From Xanthobacteraceae bacterium (GTDB lineage: Bacteria > Pseudomonadota > Alphaproteobacteria > Rhizobiales > Xanthobacteraceae): DNA of 6,400 bases. The stretch is taken from positions 1 to 6,400 of the forward strand of contig JASHYD010001296.1 of assembly GCA_030043175.1 (NCBI GenBank), given 5' to 3'. The notes under the pieces were generated by a model, which was given only the letters and a program-made list of their open reading frames with translations, was not told the DNA's origin and searched no databases. Below are positions 1 to 6,333 of the stretch, one piece after another. The translations under genes were made by a program, and so were the position numbers. Numbering within the stretch: position 1 is the first letter of the stretch; every line of letters begins with the position of its first letter.

Positions 1-98
1 CTAGGGTAATGAGTTGTCTCAGATCTCTCGCCAGCCCGGCTCGCCCTGTCGCTTGCCGCTAGCGGATCAGCCCTTCGATGTTGCGCGAGGACGTCATC

Positions 99-135
99 AA
101 AAAAAGAAGGCGCTCAGCGGCCACTCCAGGCCGCT
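99..135 (-). terminator. Possible minus-strand intrinsic terminator
   Basis: A perfect 7-bp inverted repeat, AGCGGCC (116-122) and GGCCGCT (129-135), surrounds a 6-base loop. Read on the minus strand, the stem is followed by a short GC-rich stretch and then TTCTTTTTTT (about 108-99). The T-run begins seven bases after the stem, farther than in a textbook terminator, so the call is tentative. It could end transcripts coming leftward from the minus-strand gene at 468-803. Confidence 0.35.
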
Positions 136-212
136 TCAACAACAAACTGGAATGCCTCAGCATATCGCGTCATCAGTAAGTCGGCCGGTCTCATGAAACT
201 TGAACGCTCGTC

Positions 213-245
213 GCGGGCAAACCCGCAAAAGGGCTGCATCGCCCT
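213..245 (-). terminator. Tandem hairpins, possible minus-strand terminator
   Basis: Two perfect 5-bp stems stand side by side: GCGGG/CCCGC (213-217 with 222-226, 4-base loop) and AGGGC/GCCCT (230-234 with 241-245, 6-base loop), separated by three to four A residues on the plus strand. On the minus strand the AGGGC/GCCCT hairpin comes first and runs into TTTT, like a weak intrinsic terminator. The stems are short and could be chance in GC-rich DNA. Confidence 0.25.
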
Positions 246-420
246 ACGCTGTCTCAGCCCAACGACGTGGATCAATGAACGGCTTGTGCGCAGCTTCATC
301 CGCTCCTGCGAGCCTTAATCATCATGCTGGTCGCGACGCGAACCCGCGCAGGCGGCACCCGCTCGCCTCACTTGCGCGTGAGTCGCGTTGAAGTCGTTTC
401 GCAGCGAGGGTCGCCCTGCA

Positions 421-443
421 GCGGAGGGCCTGCACGCCCTTCC
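421..443 (-). terminator. Weak stem-loop just downstream of minus-strand gene
   Basis: AGGGC (425-429) pairs with GCCCT (436-440) around a 6-base loop, and the stem can be lengthened with one bulge to about 7 bp. It sits about 25 bases beyond the stop codon of the minus-strand gene ending at 468, where a terminator would be expected. No T-run follows, so it would not be a classical intrinsic terminator. Confidence 0.2.
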
Positions 444-467
444 ATATTGCGGTCATGCGTCGTCTCT

Positions 468-803
468 TCATTGGCGAATTCTATCTGTTGCAGGCGGTCC
501 TGGCTCCGCCCCACTCGGCTCGGCTATCGATGGCGAATCCAATCGCATTGGACTTAAGCTGATGCGATCGGCTACCTCCAGGGGCGCCGTTTTGATCAGG
601 TGCGTGGCCAGAAGGTCGATGCGTTCACTGTCATTGCCGATTTGCGTGATCCAGAGATTTTCGATCTGCTGAGCATACTCGGTCGCGGTCAACATGCACC
701 AGCGATTAACGCGCAACTTGCCGTCCGCAAGCGGAATCGCTGTCAGTTTCACGCCCATGCGGTCAAGCTCAGTGACAAAAACTTCAACGTCAAAGTCCGG
801 CAT
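468..803 (-). CDS. Small hypothetical protein
   Basis: I do not recognise this 111-residue protein. It begins MPDFDVEVFVTELDRMGVKL and has a mixed, globular-looking composition with alternating hydrophobic and acidic positions, unlike the arginine-rich shadow frames on the other strand. No signal peptide or membrane segment is visible. The last 25 residues are rich in proline, serine and glycine and look disordered, or could be a drifted tail. I chose the ATG at 801-803 because GGGA (minus strand, 814-811) lies seven bases upstream. The same frame continues to an ATG at 839, adding 12 residues, but that start has no Shine-Dalgarno sequence. The gene stands alone, divergent from the rest of the window. 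That it is real is inferred from composition and from having a ribosome binding site. Confidence 0.55.
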   Translation of the reverse strand: MPDFDVEVFVTELDRMGVKLTAIPLADGKLRVNRWCMLTATEYAQQIENLWITQIGNDSERIDLLATHLIKTAPLEVADRISLSPMRLDSPSIAEPSGAEPGPPATDRIRQ

Positions 804-1342
804 TTCGGAGTCCCGCCCAGAGTTGCGAAACGGCTTCATTTGTAGATTGACGAAAGGTGCAGCCGTGTGAGGTGCGCACCCCGTGTTACGCCTTTGCCAC
901 GCTGCCCTACTCTGCGTCCTGACCGCCTGGGCAAACCCTGCCGGTTCGCAAGTGACCGGAGCGCCCTCCTAATCTGCGCCTGGAGGCCTGTTCGACGAAG
1001 CGTCCGCAACGCCTTGTCCACGCATTCCACATGCGAACGGGCGCAAGGGCGCATTGCGTGGCTCGCCAGCGGACTTGAGTATGTCGCCGGGCTGACCCAA
1101 CAAGCCTTCGGCCGGCGGGGTGCCAAGCTGCGGCCCAGCCCCCTCGGCTCGGCGGATGATGAACCGCGCCTATTGCCTCGCGAGCTGGCGGATTTGCGAT
1201 TTTAATCAGTCCTACGCGACATGCGCGATGGCGCCACAGTGCATGTCTGTCGCACCCAACTCAGGCCGATTGGCTTGCATATCCCGGCCAATATTTGCGA
1301 AATGCGCTTGGAGGGAGACTGCGAATTAAAGGTTTGAACGTC
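804..1342. other. Gene-poor spacer before the transglycosylase
   Basis: This stretch of more than 500 bases holds no gene I can support. Frames on both strands (roughly 836-1126 minus, 867-1205 plus, 1120-1329 plus) are open but have low-complexity, cysteine/arginine/serine-rich translations with no recognisable domain. Small perfect stems occur at 1021-1035 (CGCAT/ATGCG), 1042-1058 (CGCAA/TTGCG) and 1269-1292. The promoters for the divergent genes at 803 and 1343 must lie here, but I cannot point to a convincing -35/-10 pair. Confidence 0.45.
1269..1292. promoter_or_regulatory. Small inverted repeat upstream of transglycosylase
   Basis: ATTGGC (1269-1274) and GCCAAT (1287-1292) form a perfect 6-bp inverted repeat with a 12-base spacer, 51 bases ahead of the preferred start of the transglycosylase. 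The position would suit an operator or a short hairpin in the leader. A repeat of this size can occur by chance, and no regulator is known to match it. Confidence 0.2.
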
Positions 1343-2590
1343 GTGAACGACCATCGTCCCTCATCAACCCTCAGCCGCCGCGCGTTTCTGATCCGCGCAT
1401 TGCTCGCAGCGAGTGCCAGCGCGGCGATGCCATTTAATGTCCTTGCACGGAGTGCAAAGCGTTCCTTCGCGGCGTGGCGCGACGCGTTTCGCCGCCGCGC
1501 GGCCGAGCGCGGCGTGTCGGACGCGACCTATGCGCGCGTGATGGAAGCGGTCAAGCCCGATACCAGCGTCTACGCCGAGATCCGCTCGCAGCCCGAATTC
1601 AACGAAGCGCTCTGGCAATACATCAACCGCCGTGTGTCCGATTGGCGCATCATCACCGGCAAGGCGCGCGGCGAGGACTACGCGCCGCTGCTCGCGCGCA
1701 TCGAGCGTGAGTACGGCGTCGATCGCTTCACAATGCTGGCGGTGTGGGGTATCGAGTCGAGCTACGGCGAGGTGATCGACAATCCCAAATACATGCGGCC
1801 GGTGATCCCGGCGCTTGCGGCGCTCGCCTGGGGCGAGCCGCACCGCCGCAGCTACTGGGAAGCTGAATTGCTCAACGCCCTGGTGATCATCGAGCGCGGC
1901 TGGAGCGAGCCCAAGGAGATGATCGGGTCCTGGGCCGGCGCAATGGGCCATACCCAATGGATGCCGGAGGTGTGGCTGCACATGGGCGTCGATTTCGATC
2001 ACAACGGCCGCATCTCGCCCTATGGACCTCCGGACGACGCACTGGCCGGCACGGCCCGTTTCCTCGTCGAGCGCGGCAAATACCGCCGCGACGAAGCCTG
2101 GGGATGCGAGGTTGCGTTGCCGCAGCGGCAGGGCAGCGACCATGAGCATCGCACCTATGCGGCGTGGCGCGAACGCGGGGTGGCGCGCGCCGATGGCACC
2201 GCCTTTGCGCGCCCGGACGACAGGGCCAGGCTAACCGTACCGGTCGAGGGCGGCCCGGCCTTTCTGATCGGACAGAATTTTTCTGCTGTGATGACCTACA
2301 ACCCGGCATTTTCCTACGCTCTCGCCGTCGTGCACCTCGCCGACCGCATCCGCGGCGAGGGTCCGTTCGTCCACCCGTTTCCCGGCAGCGAGCGGCTGAT
2401 GACGCTCACCGAGGTGCAGGAACTGCAGCAACGCCTCACCGCACTCGGCTTTAATACCGACGGCAGCGACGGCCGGGTCGGTCGCGACACCCAGCGCGCG
2501 GTCCGAAATTTCCAGCAGAAGGTCGGGATGTCGCCGGCCGACGGCTATGCAGGTCTCAAGGTCCTGGCCCGGTTGCGCCAAACCTCCTGA
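1343..2590 (+). CDS. Lytic murein transglycosylase, MltB type, Tat-like signal
   Basis: A 415-residue enzyme expected to cleave the MurNAc-GlcNAc bond of peptidoglycan in the periplasm, leaving 1,6-anhydroMurNAc. Residues 11-27 form a twin-arginine-like export signal (SRRAFLI, then a hydrophobic Ala/Leu stretch), with possible cleavage after an Ala at 27 or 35. The catalytic domain fills about residues 40-335. Its GIESSYG motif carries the likely catalytic Glu138, and GSWAGAMGHTQWMP (195-208) is the family's second hallmark. A C-terminal peptidoglycan-binding domain of the PF01471 type spans about 353-412. The order and length are usual for MltB/SLT_2 proteins. I prefer the GTG at 1343, which gives a normal n-region before the twin arginine and has AAAGG at 1328-1332 upstream. 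TTG codons at 1334 and 1295 are in-frame alternatives. No lipobox cysteine is visible, so it is probably soluble and periplasmic rather than a lipoprotein. Confidence 0.92.
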   Translation: MNDHRPSSTLSRRAFLIRALLAASASAAMPFNVLARSAKRSFAAWRDAFRRRAAERGVSDATYARVMEAVKPDTSVYAEIRSQPEFNEALWQYINRRVSDWRIITGKARGEDYAPLLARIEREYGVDRFTMLAVWGIESSYGEVIDNPKYMRPVIPALAALAWGEPHRRSYWEAELLNALVIIERGWSEPKEMIGSWAGAMGHTQWMPEVWLHMGVDFDHNGRISPYGPPDDALAGTARFLVERGKYRRDEAWGCEVALPQRQGSDHEHRTYAAWRERGVARADGTAFARPDDRARLTVPVEGGPAFLIGQNFSAVMTYNPAFSYALAVVHLADRIRGEGPFVHPFPGSERLMTLTEVQELQQRLTALGFNTDGSDGRVGRDTQRAVRNFQQKVGMSPADGYAGLKVLARLRQTS

Positions 2591-2593
2591 TGA

Positions 2594-2684
2594 TGTCAGA
2601 TGACGGATCTCAGATGAAAGACGACGGAGCCCAGAGATGACATCTCAAGTTCCGCGTCTGCAATCTGTGATCCATCGTCTGTCA
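2594..2684. repeat. ~91-bp composite imperfect palindrome
   Basis: Nearly the whole gap between two genes folds on itself. The outer arms, 2594-2615 and 2663-2684, are inverted copies matching at 18 of 22 positions. Inside, GACGACGG (2620-2627) faces CCGCGTC (2652-2658) with one extra base. The centre is a perfect hairpin, GAGAT-GAC-ATCTC (2634-2646). TCAGATGA also occurs as a direct repeat 14 bases apart (2596 and 2610). The segment 2591-2690 is 50% G+C, visibly lower than both flanking genes. It starts 4 bases after the transglycosylase stop and ends 14 bases before the next ATG. It looks like a non-autonomous palindromic intergenic element (REP- or MITE-like). As RNA it could act as a terminator, attenuator or 3'-end stabiliser, but there is no T-run after it. 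Confidence 0.7.
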
Positions 2685-2698
2685 CCTGAAAGTATCCC

Positions 2699-4519
2699 AT
2701 GTCCACACGCGAAGTGCTTCCGCTCGAGACCCGGCTGGTCGACGTCAGCAAGCTCGATACCGCCGCCATCGAGCGTCCGATCCCGTCAGGCACCAACGCG
2801 GTGGGCTTCGGCAGCGATGTGGTGGCGGAGGCGTTGCGTGATCTCGATATTCCCTACATCGCCCTCAATCCAGGCGCGAGCTATCGCGGGCTGCACGACA
2901 GCCTGGTGAATTATATCGGCAATGCGAGCCCGCAGATGCTGCTGTGCCTGCATGAGGAGGCGGCGGTTGCCATTGCGCACGGCTACGCCAAAGTCGCCGG
3001 CAAGGCGATGGCGGCGGCAGTGCATTCCAATGTCGGCCTGTTCCACGCCACCATGGCGATCTTCAATGCCTGGTGCGATCGGATGCCGGTCATCATCCTT
3101 GGCGCCACCGGCCCGGTCGATGCTGCCAAGCGCCGGCCGTGGATCGACTGGATTCACACCGCAGCCGACCAGGGCGCGATTGTCCGCAATTATACCAAGT
3201 GGGACGATCAGCCGGCATCACCGGCGGCGGCGCGGGAGTCGCTGCTGCGGGCATCCTGGCTCGCCAACGCCTCGCCTCAGGGCCCGGTGTACATCAATCT
3301 CGATGCCGACATGCAGGAAGCGCCGCTGGACAAGCCGTTGCCGCCGATCGAGGCCGGGCGCTACACGCCGCTCGTCCTCAGCTCGGCCCCTGCCGACCAC
3401 ATCAAGCAAGCGGCCGCATGGCTCAAGGGCGCGAGGCACCCAGTCATCCTCGCTGGCCGCGTGTCGCGCGACGTCACGGCGTGGAAGCAGCGCGTGACAC
3501 TGGCCGAGGCGATCGGCGCTTACGTCTGCACGACGCCGAAAGTCGGAGCCGCGTTTCCGACCGACCATCCGATGCACCTCGATGCACCGCAGCCTTTCAC
3601 CAAGGACGAGCTGACGCCGCACCTCAGAGAGGCCGACGTCATCCTCAGCCTTGATTGGGTCGATCTCAACGGCACCCTGCGCTCGCTCGGCAGCCCGCCG
3701 GCCGGCAAGGTGATCCAGATTTCGCTCGATCACCAACTGCACAACGGCTGGAGCATGGACTACCAGGGCCTGCCGCCGGTCGACCTGTTCATCGCCGCCC
3801 ATCCGGATGTGGCGACGGCGGCGCTGGTGGAGGAGATCGGCGAGGCCGGCTCGAAGCCCGCAGCAGCGCCACGCGCTCTTCATCAGCCGACCGCGGGCAA
3901 CAGCAAGCTTGGCATCGAGGATTTGGCGTATGCGCTGCGCGGCGCGGTCGGTGCGCGCGATGTCACGCTTACTCATCTGCCGCTATCGTGGCAGGGCTCG
4001 TTCTGGCACTTCCACCATCCGCTGGACTTCCTTGGGTCCGATGGCGGCGGGGGTGTCGGCGGCGGCCCCGGAATATCGGTCGGGGCCGCGCTCGCCCTCA
4101 AGGGCTCGGGCAGGCTTCCCATCGGGGTCTGCGGCGACGGCGACTTCCTGATGTCGGTGACGTCGCTATGGACTGCGGTGCACTACCGCATTCCCCTCCT
4201 TGTCGTGGTAGCCAACAATCGGTCGTTCTACAATGACGAGGTTCACCAGGAGCGCATGGCAATCCTGCGCAACCGGCCTGTCGACAACAAATGGATCGGC
4301 CAGAAGATGCTCGATCCGGAGATCGATATGGCGGGGCTCGCCCGCGCCCAGGGCGCACGCGGGTTTGGGCCGATTGTCACCCGCGACGGGCTGGCGACGG
4401 CGCTCGCAGAGGCCGTGGCGGCGGTGGAGAGCGGCGAAGTGGCGGTGGTCGACGTGCGCATCGAGCCGGGTTACGGCGCTCGCGATTCCGCTGCGGTGTC
4501 ACAGAGGAAGTCGGGGTAG
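2699..4519 (+). CDS. ThDP-dependent enzyme, benzoylformate decarboxylase/acetolactate synthase-like
   Basis: A 606-residue cytoplasmic enzyme of the thiamine-diphosphate superfamily, with the usual N-terminal pyrimidine, middle and C-terminal pyrophosphate domains. The pyrimidine domain (about 35-205) has HEEAAVAIAHGYAK, whose Glu86 is the expected cofactor-activating glutamate. The pyrophosphate domain (about 410-590) has the metal/ThDP motif GDG (479-481), 24 residues, then NN (506-507). Compared from memory with benzoylformate decarboxylase, VHS...FNAW aligns His109 with the active-site His70, and the SPQGPVYINL and LWTAVHYRIP stretches match well. Ala60 stands where that enzyme has Ser26, and I find no obvious match to its His281, so a different 2-keto acid or a ligation reaction is likely. 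About 35 extra N-terminal residues precede the core. The start ATG has only a weak GAAAG seven bases upstream. The substrate cannot be read from sequence. The neighbouring ABC importer suggests an imported acid. Confidence 0.85.
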   Translation: MSTREVLPLETRLVDVSKLDTAAIERPIPSGTNAVGFGSDVVAEALRDLDIPYIALNPGASYRGLHDSLVNYIGNASPQMLLCLHEEAAVAIAHGYAKVAGKAMAAAVHSNVGLFHATMAIFNAWCDRMPVIILGATGPVDAAKRRPWIDWIHTAADQGAIVRNYTKWDDQPASPAAARESLLRASWLANASPQGPVYINLDADMQEAPLDKPLPPIEAGRYTPLVLSSAPADHIKQAAAWLKGARHPVILAGRVSRDVTAWKQRVTLAEAIGAYVCTTPKVGAAFPTDHPMHLDAPQPFTKDELTPHLREADVILSLDWVDLNGTLRSLGSPPAGKVIQISLDHQLHNGWSMDYQGLPPVDLFIAAHPDVATAALVEEIGEAGSKPAAAPRALHQPTAGNSKLGIEDLAYALRGAVGARDVTLTHLPLSWQGSFWHFHHPLDFLGSDGGGGVGGGPGISVGAALALKGSGRLPIGVCGDGDFLMSVTSLWTAVHYRIPLLVVVANNRSFYNDEVHQERMAILRNRPVDNKWIGQKMLDPEIDMAGLARAQGARGFGPIVTRDGLATALAEAVAAVESGEVAVVDVRIEPGYGARDSAAVSQRKSG

Positions 4520-4579
4520 CTCCTGCATTGCCGGCAGAGGAGAGAATTTAAGAGCCGTGGAAGGCAAGCGACCCCCAGC

Positions 4580-4617
4580 GGCCGTAACTCGGGTTGAGCG
4601 AAGCAAAACCCGGGGCC
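4580..4617. repeat. 'gggttgagcgaagc' palindromic intergenic element
   Basis: CTCGGGTT (4588-4595) pairs with AACCCGGG (4607-4614), seven Watson-Crick pairs plus one G-U, around the loop GAGCGAAGCAA. GGCC on each side (4580-4583 and 4614-4617) could lengthen it. The loop and inner stem match a short palindrome that I recall as very frequent between genes in Bradyrhizobium and relatives, usually with an 'aaaccc' right arm. It lies 60 bases after the ThDP gene stop and may also act as a bidirectional transcription end, though no T-run follows. Confidence 0.6.
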
Positions 4618-4640
4618 GGCATTGCCGCATCGATCGGCCG

Positions 4641-4689
4641 TTCCCGGATTTCGCCGCGCCCAGTCCGGGCCGCGGTCCCGGTTGGGGAA
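4641..4689 (+). promoter_or_regulatory. Leader stems that may mask the ATPase ribosome binding site
   Basis: CCCGGA (4643-4648) can pair with TCCGGG (4664-4669). Alternatively TTCCC (4641-4645) can pair with GGGAA (4685-4689), which is the Shine-Dalgarno region of the downstream ATPase. The two pairings share bases 4643-4645, so they exclude each other, an arrangement that could modulate translation. The stems are short and G/C-rich, so this may be coincidence. Confidence 0.2.
4684..4689 (+). promoter_or_regulatory. Ribosome binding site of the ABC ATPase
   Basis: GGGGAA lies four bases before the ATG at 4694 (seven if counted from the GGG). It decides the start over the TTG at 4622 in the same frame, whose 24-residue extension is arginine/proline-rich and runs through the palindromic spacer. 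Confidence 0.75.
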
Positions 4690-4693
4690 ATTT

Positions 4694-5566
4694 ATGGCCA
4701 GCATAGCGACATTGCCAAAGTCGGGTGCCGCCGGCGCACAAACGCCGGCCGATGCCGGCATTCTGGTGGTCGATGACATCGTCAAGCAATTCGACACGCC
4801 CGAAGGACCGCTGACAGCACTGGAGCGCGTGTCGCTCAGCGTACGTCCCGGCGAGTTTCTTGCCGTGATCGGCCCGTCCGGCTGCGGCAAATCCACCTTA
4901 TTCAACATCATCGGCGGCCTCATCGATGGCTACCAGGGCGCCGTCACGGTCGGCGGCGAAACCGTGCGCGGCCCGCATCCGGCGATCGGAATGGTGTTCC
5001 AGGAGGAGTCGACCTTCCCGTGGCGCACGGTGATCGAGAACGTCGCCTTTCCGCTCGAAATAGCCGGGATGAATAAACAGGAGCGGCTCGACAAGGCCAA
5101 GAAATTCGTTGCCCTGGTCGGCCTCAATGGCTTTGAGAACCGCTATCCGGCCGAGCTGTCCGGCGGCATGCGCCAGCGGGTTGCGATCGCCCGTACCCTC
5201 GCTTCCGGACCGAAGATCCTCTTGATGGATGAGCCTTTTGCTTCGCTCGACGAGCAGACCCGCCTGCTGCTCGGCGACAAGGTGCTGCAGATTCAGCAGG
5301 ATCTTAAGCAGACCACCCTACTGATTACCCACAACATCACCGAAGCGGTTCAGCTGGCGGATCGCATTCTGGTGATGACGTACCGGCCCGGCCGGGTGAA
5401 ACGCATGGTCGACATCGACCTGCCGCGCCCGCGCGCGTCCGATGTCGTGTCGAGTGAAGTGTTCGGCCGCTACGTGGCAGAAATCTGGAGCGATCTGCGC
5501 GAAGAGGCGACCCGCGGCATGCAGGATGAGGAATCCCGCACCCTGCACGCTGGAGAGGCCTCGTGA
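4694..5566 (+). CDS. ABC importer ATP-binding protein, nitrate/sulfonate/taurine family
   Basis: A 290-residue ATPase that powers an importer from the cytoplasmic face of the inner membrane. All nucleotide-binding motifs are intact: Walker A GPSGCGKST (60-68, Lys66), Q-loop Gln103, signature LSGGMRQR (155-162), Walker B ILLMDEP with Asp179 and Glu180, a D-loop ASLDEQ just after it, and the H-loop His213 in LLITHNITEA. The FPWRTVIENVAFPLE segment after the Q-loop and the YRPGRV segment near the C-terminus are typical of the SsuB/TauB/NrtD group. The protein is some 30 residues longer than usual, from a low-complexity N-terminal tail (1-22) and a charged C-terminal tail. It overlaps the permease by four bases (GTGA), so the two are translationally coupled. 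The substrate cannot be told: members of this family carry sulfonates, nitrate, taurine, pyrimidines and aromatic acids. Confidence 0.93.
   Translation: MASIATLPKSGAAGAQTPADAGILVVDDIVKQFDTPEGPLTALERVSLSVRPGEFLAVIGPSGCGKSTLFNIIGGLIDGYQGAVTVGGETVRGPHPAIGMVFQEESTFPWRTVIENVAFPLEIAGMNKQERLDKAKKFVALVGLNGFENRYPAELSGGMRQRVAIARTLASGPKILLMDEPFASLDEQTRLLLGDKVLQIQQDLKQTTLLITHNITEAVQLADRILVMTYRPGRVKRMVDIDLPRPRASDVVSSEVFGRYVAEIWSDLREEATRGMQDEESRTLHAGEAS
5552..5558 (+). promoter_or_regulatory. Ribosome binding site of the permease
   Basis: GGAGAGG inside the 3' end of the ATPase gene, four bases before the GTG at 5563. It supports the GTG start and the GTGA stop-start overlap. Confidence 0.75.
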
Positions 5567-6333
5567 GCGCGGCAGCCCTCACCCGCACGCGGGTATTCCC
5601 GCTCGCGCTCGGACTGGGTGCGCTCGTGGCTGCCATCCTTGCGGTCGAGGGCCTGATCCGGATCGGCGCGATCAACCGCTTCATCGTTCCTCTGCCCTCG
5701 CAGATTGTGCTGGCTTTCGGGCGCGTCATCGTCGAGGAGGATATCGCCGGGCGCTTCCGGCTCACGTTCCTGGAGGCGCTCGCCGCCGGCGCGATGATCA
5801 CGGTTGTCGGCGTTTCGTTGGGCCTGCTTCTGTTCCGGATCAATATCCTGCGCCGGGCGACCGAGACCTGGGTCGCGGCACTGGCGTCCGCGCCGACCGT
5901 CTTGATGTACCCGCTATTTCTGGTGATCTTCGGTCGCAACGCCTCAACCATCATCATGATGGGGTTCGTGGCCGGGCTACCGCCGGTGATCCTCAAGACC
6001 ATCGAGGGGCTGACCGGAACGCGCCGCGTGCTCATCAATGTGGGCAGGAGCTTCAATCTCACCGCGACGCAATTGTTCACCAAGATCTTATTCCCCTCAG
6101 CGTTGCCGACCATTTTCGTCGGCATCCGCCTCGGGCTGATTTTCACTTTGATCAACGTGGTGGGTGTCGAGTTCCTGATCAATTTCGGCGGCCTCGGCCA
6201 GCTCATCAATGATCTCGCCGAACGCTATGACCTGCCCGGCACCTACGCGGCGATCTGTTTCGTCATCCTGGTCAGCGTGTGCTTTTTCGTTTTCACCGAA
6301 TGGATCGAGCGATGGCTGAGGCCGGTCGACTGA
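5563..6333 (+). CDS. ABC importer permease, BPD_transp_1 type
   Basis: A 256-residue inner-membrane permease that forms the transport channel with the ATPase encoded just upstream. Six hydrophobic segments are visible at about 12-32, 70-91, 103-123, 128-145, 184-206 and 228-245. The cytoplasmic coupling loop (EAA-type) lies at about 160-182, with the family's conserved glycine (Gly161) and the ILFPSALP stretch that docks on the ATPase. The VPLPSQIV segment (42-49) after the first helix is typical of SsuC/TauC relatives. Length is normal for the family. It starts with GTG overlapping the ATPase stop and its 3' end overlaps the next start by 22 bases, so it belongs to a compact operon. No sequence feature names the substrate. 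Confidence 0.92.
   Translation: MSAAALTRTRVFPLALGLGALVAAILAVEGLIRIGAINRFIVPLPSQIVLAFGRVIVEEDIAGRFRLTFLEALAAGAMITVVGVSLGLLLFRINILRRATETWVAALASAPTVLMYPLFLVIFGRNASTIIMMGFVAGLPPVILKTIEGLTGTRRVLINVGRSFNLTATQLFTKILFPSALPTIFVGIRLGLIFTLINVVGVEFLINFGGLGQLINDLAERYDLPGTYAAICFVILVSVCFFVFTEWIERWLRPVD

Larger units (their letters stand above)
1..467. other. Gene-poor stretch with stem-loops
   Basis: I see no convincing gene here. All open frames are short, overlap one another on both strands and have arginine/serine/proline-rich translations typical of non-coding GC-rich DNA. The stretch does hold several small perfect inverted repeats, listed separately (116-135, 213-226, 230-245, 425-440). Minus-strand frames between about 58 and 200 give two protein-like fragments in different frames, which could be a decayed gene end but match no family I recognise. 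Confidence 0.5.

Noticed and set aside
836..1329. Overlapping open frames on both strands (836-1126 minus, 867-1205 plus, 1120-1329 plus)
   Set aside because: They have no ribosome binding sites I trust, low-complexity cysteine/arginine/serine-rich translations, and no recognisable family.
1302..1337. 11-codon leader peptide (ATG at 1302) ahead of the transglycosylase
   Set aside because: There is no ribosome binding site before it and no run of regulatory codons. An open frame this short is expected by chance.
1364..2149. Long minus-strand open frame opposite the transglycosylase
   Set aside because: It lies fully inside a gene with clear catalytic motifs on the plus strand. Its arginine/alanine/histidine-rich translation is the usual antisense shadow of GC-rich coding DNA.
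2591..2698. TPP (THI-box) riboswitch ahead of the ThDP gene
   Set aside because: An ACCTGA string occurs at 2684-2689, but the matching CTGAGA box and the rest of the conserved core are missing. The pairing seen is a simple nested palindrome. ThDP-using enzymes are also not usual targets of this riboswitch.
3218..3976. 252-codon minus-strand open frame opposite the ThDP gene
   Set aside because: Its composition is that of an antisense shadow, there is no recognisable domain, and the plus-strand gene is certain.
4557..4706. Small gene starting at GTG 4557 after an AGGAGAG motif
   Set aside because: The peptide runs through the palindromic repeat, is arginine/proline/glycine-rich, and ends inside the real ATPase start. 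The AGGAGAG motif is also too far from the GTG.
5337..6209. 290-codon minus-strand open frame across the ATPase/permease junction
   Set aside because: It spans two overlapping genuine genes, and its translation is rich in arginine, proline, serine and threonine with no motif.
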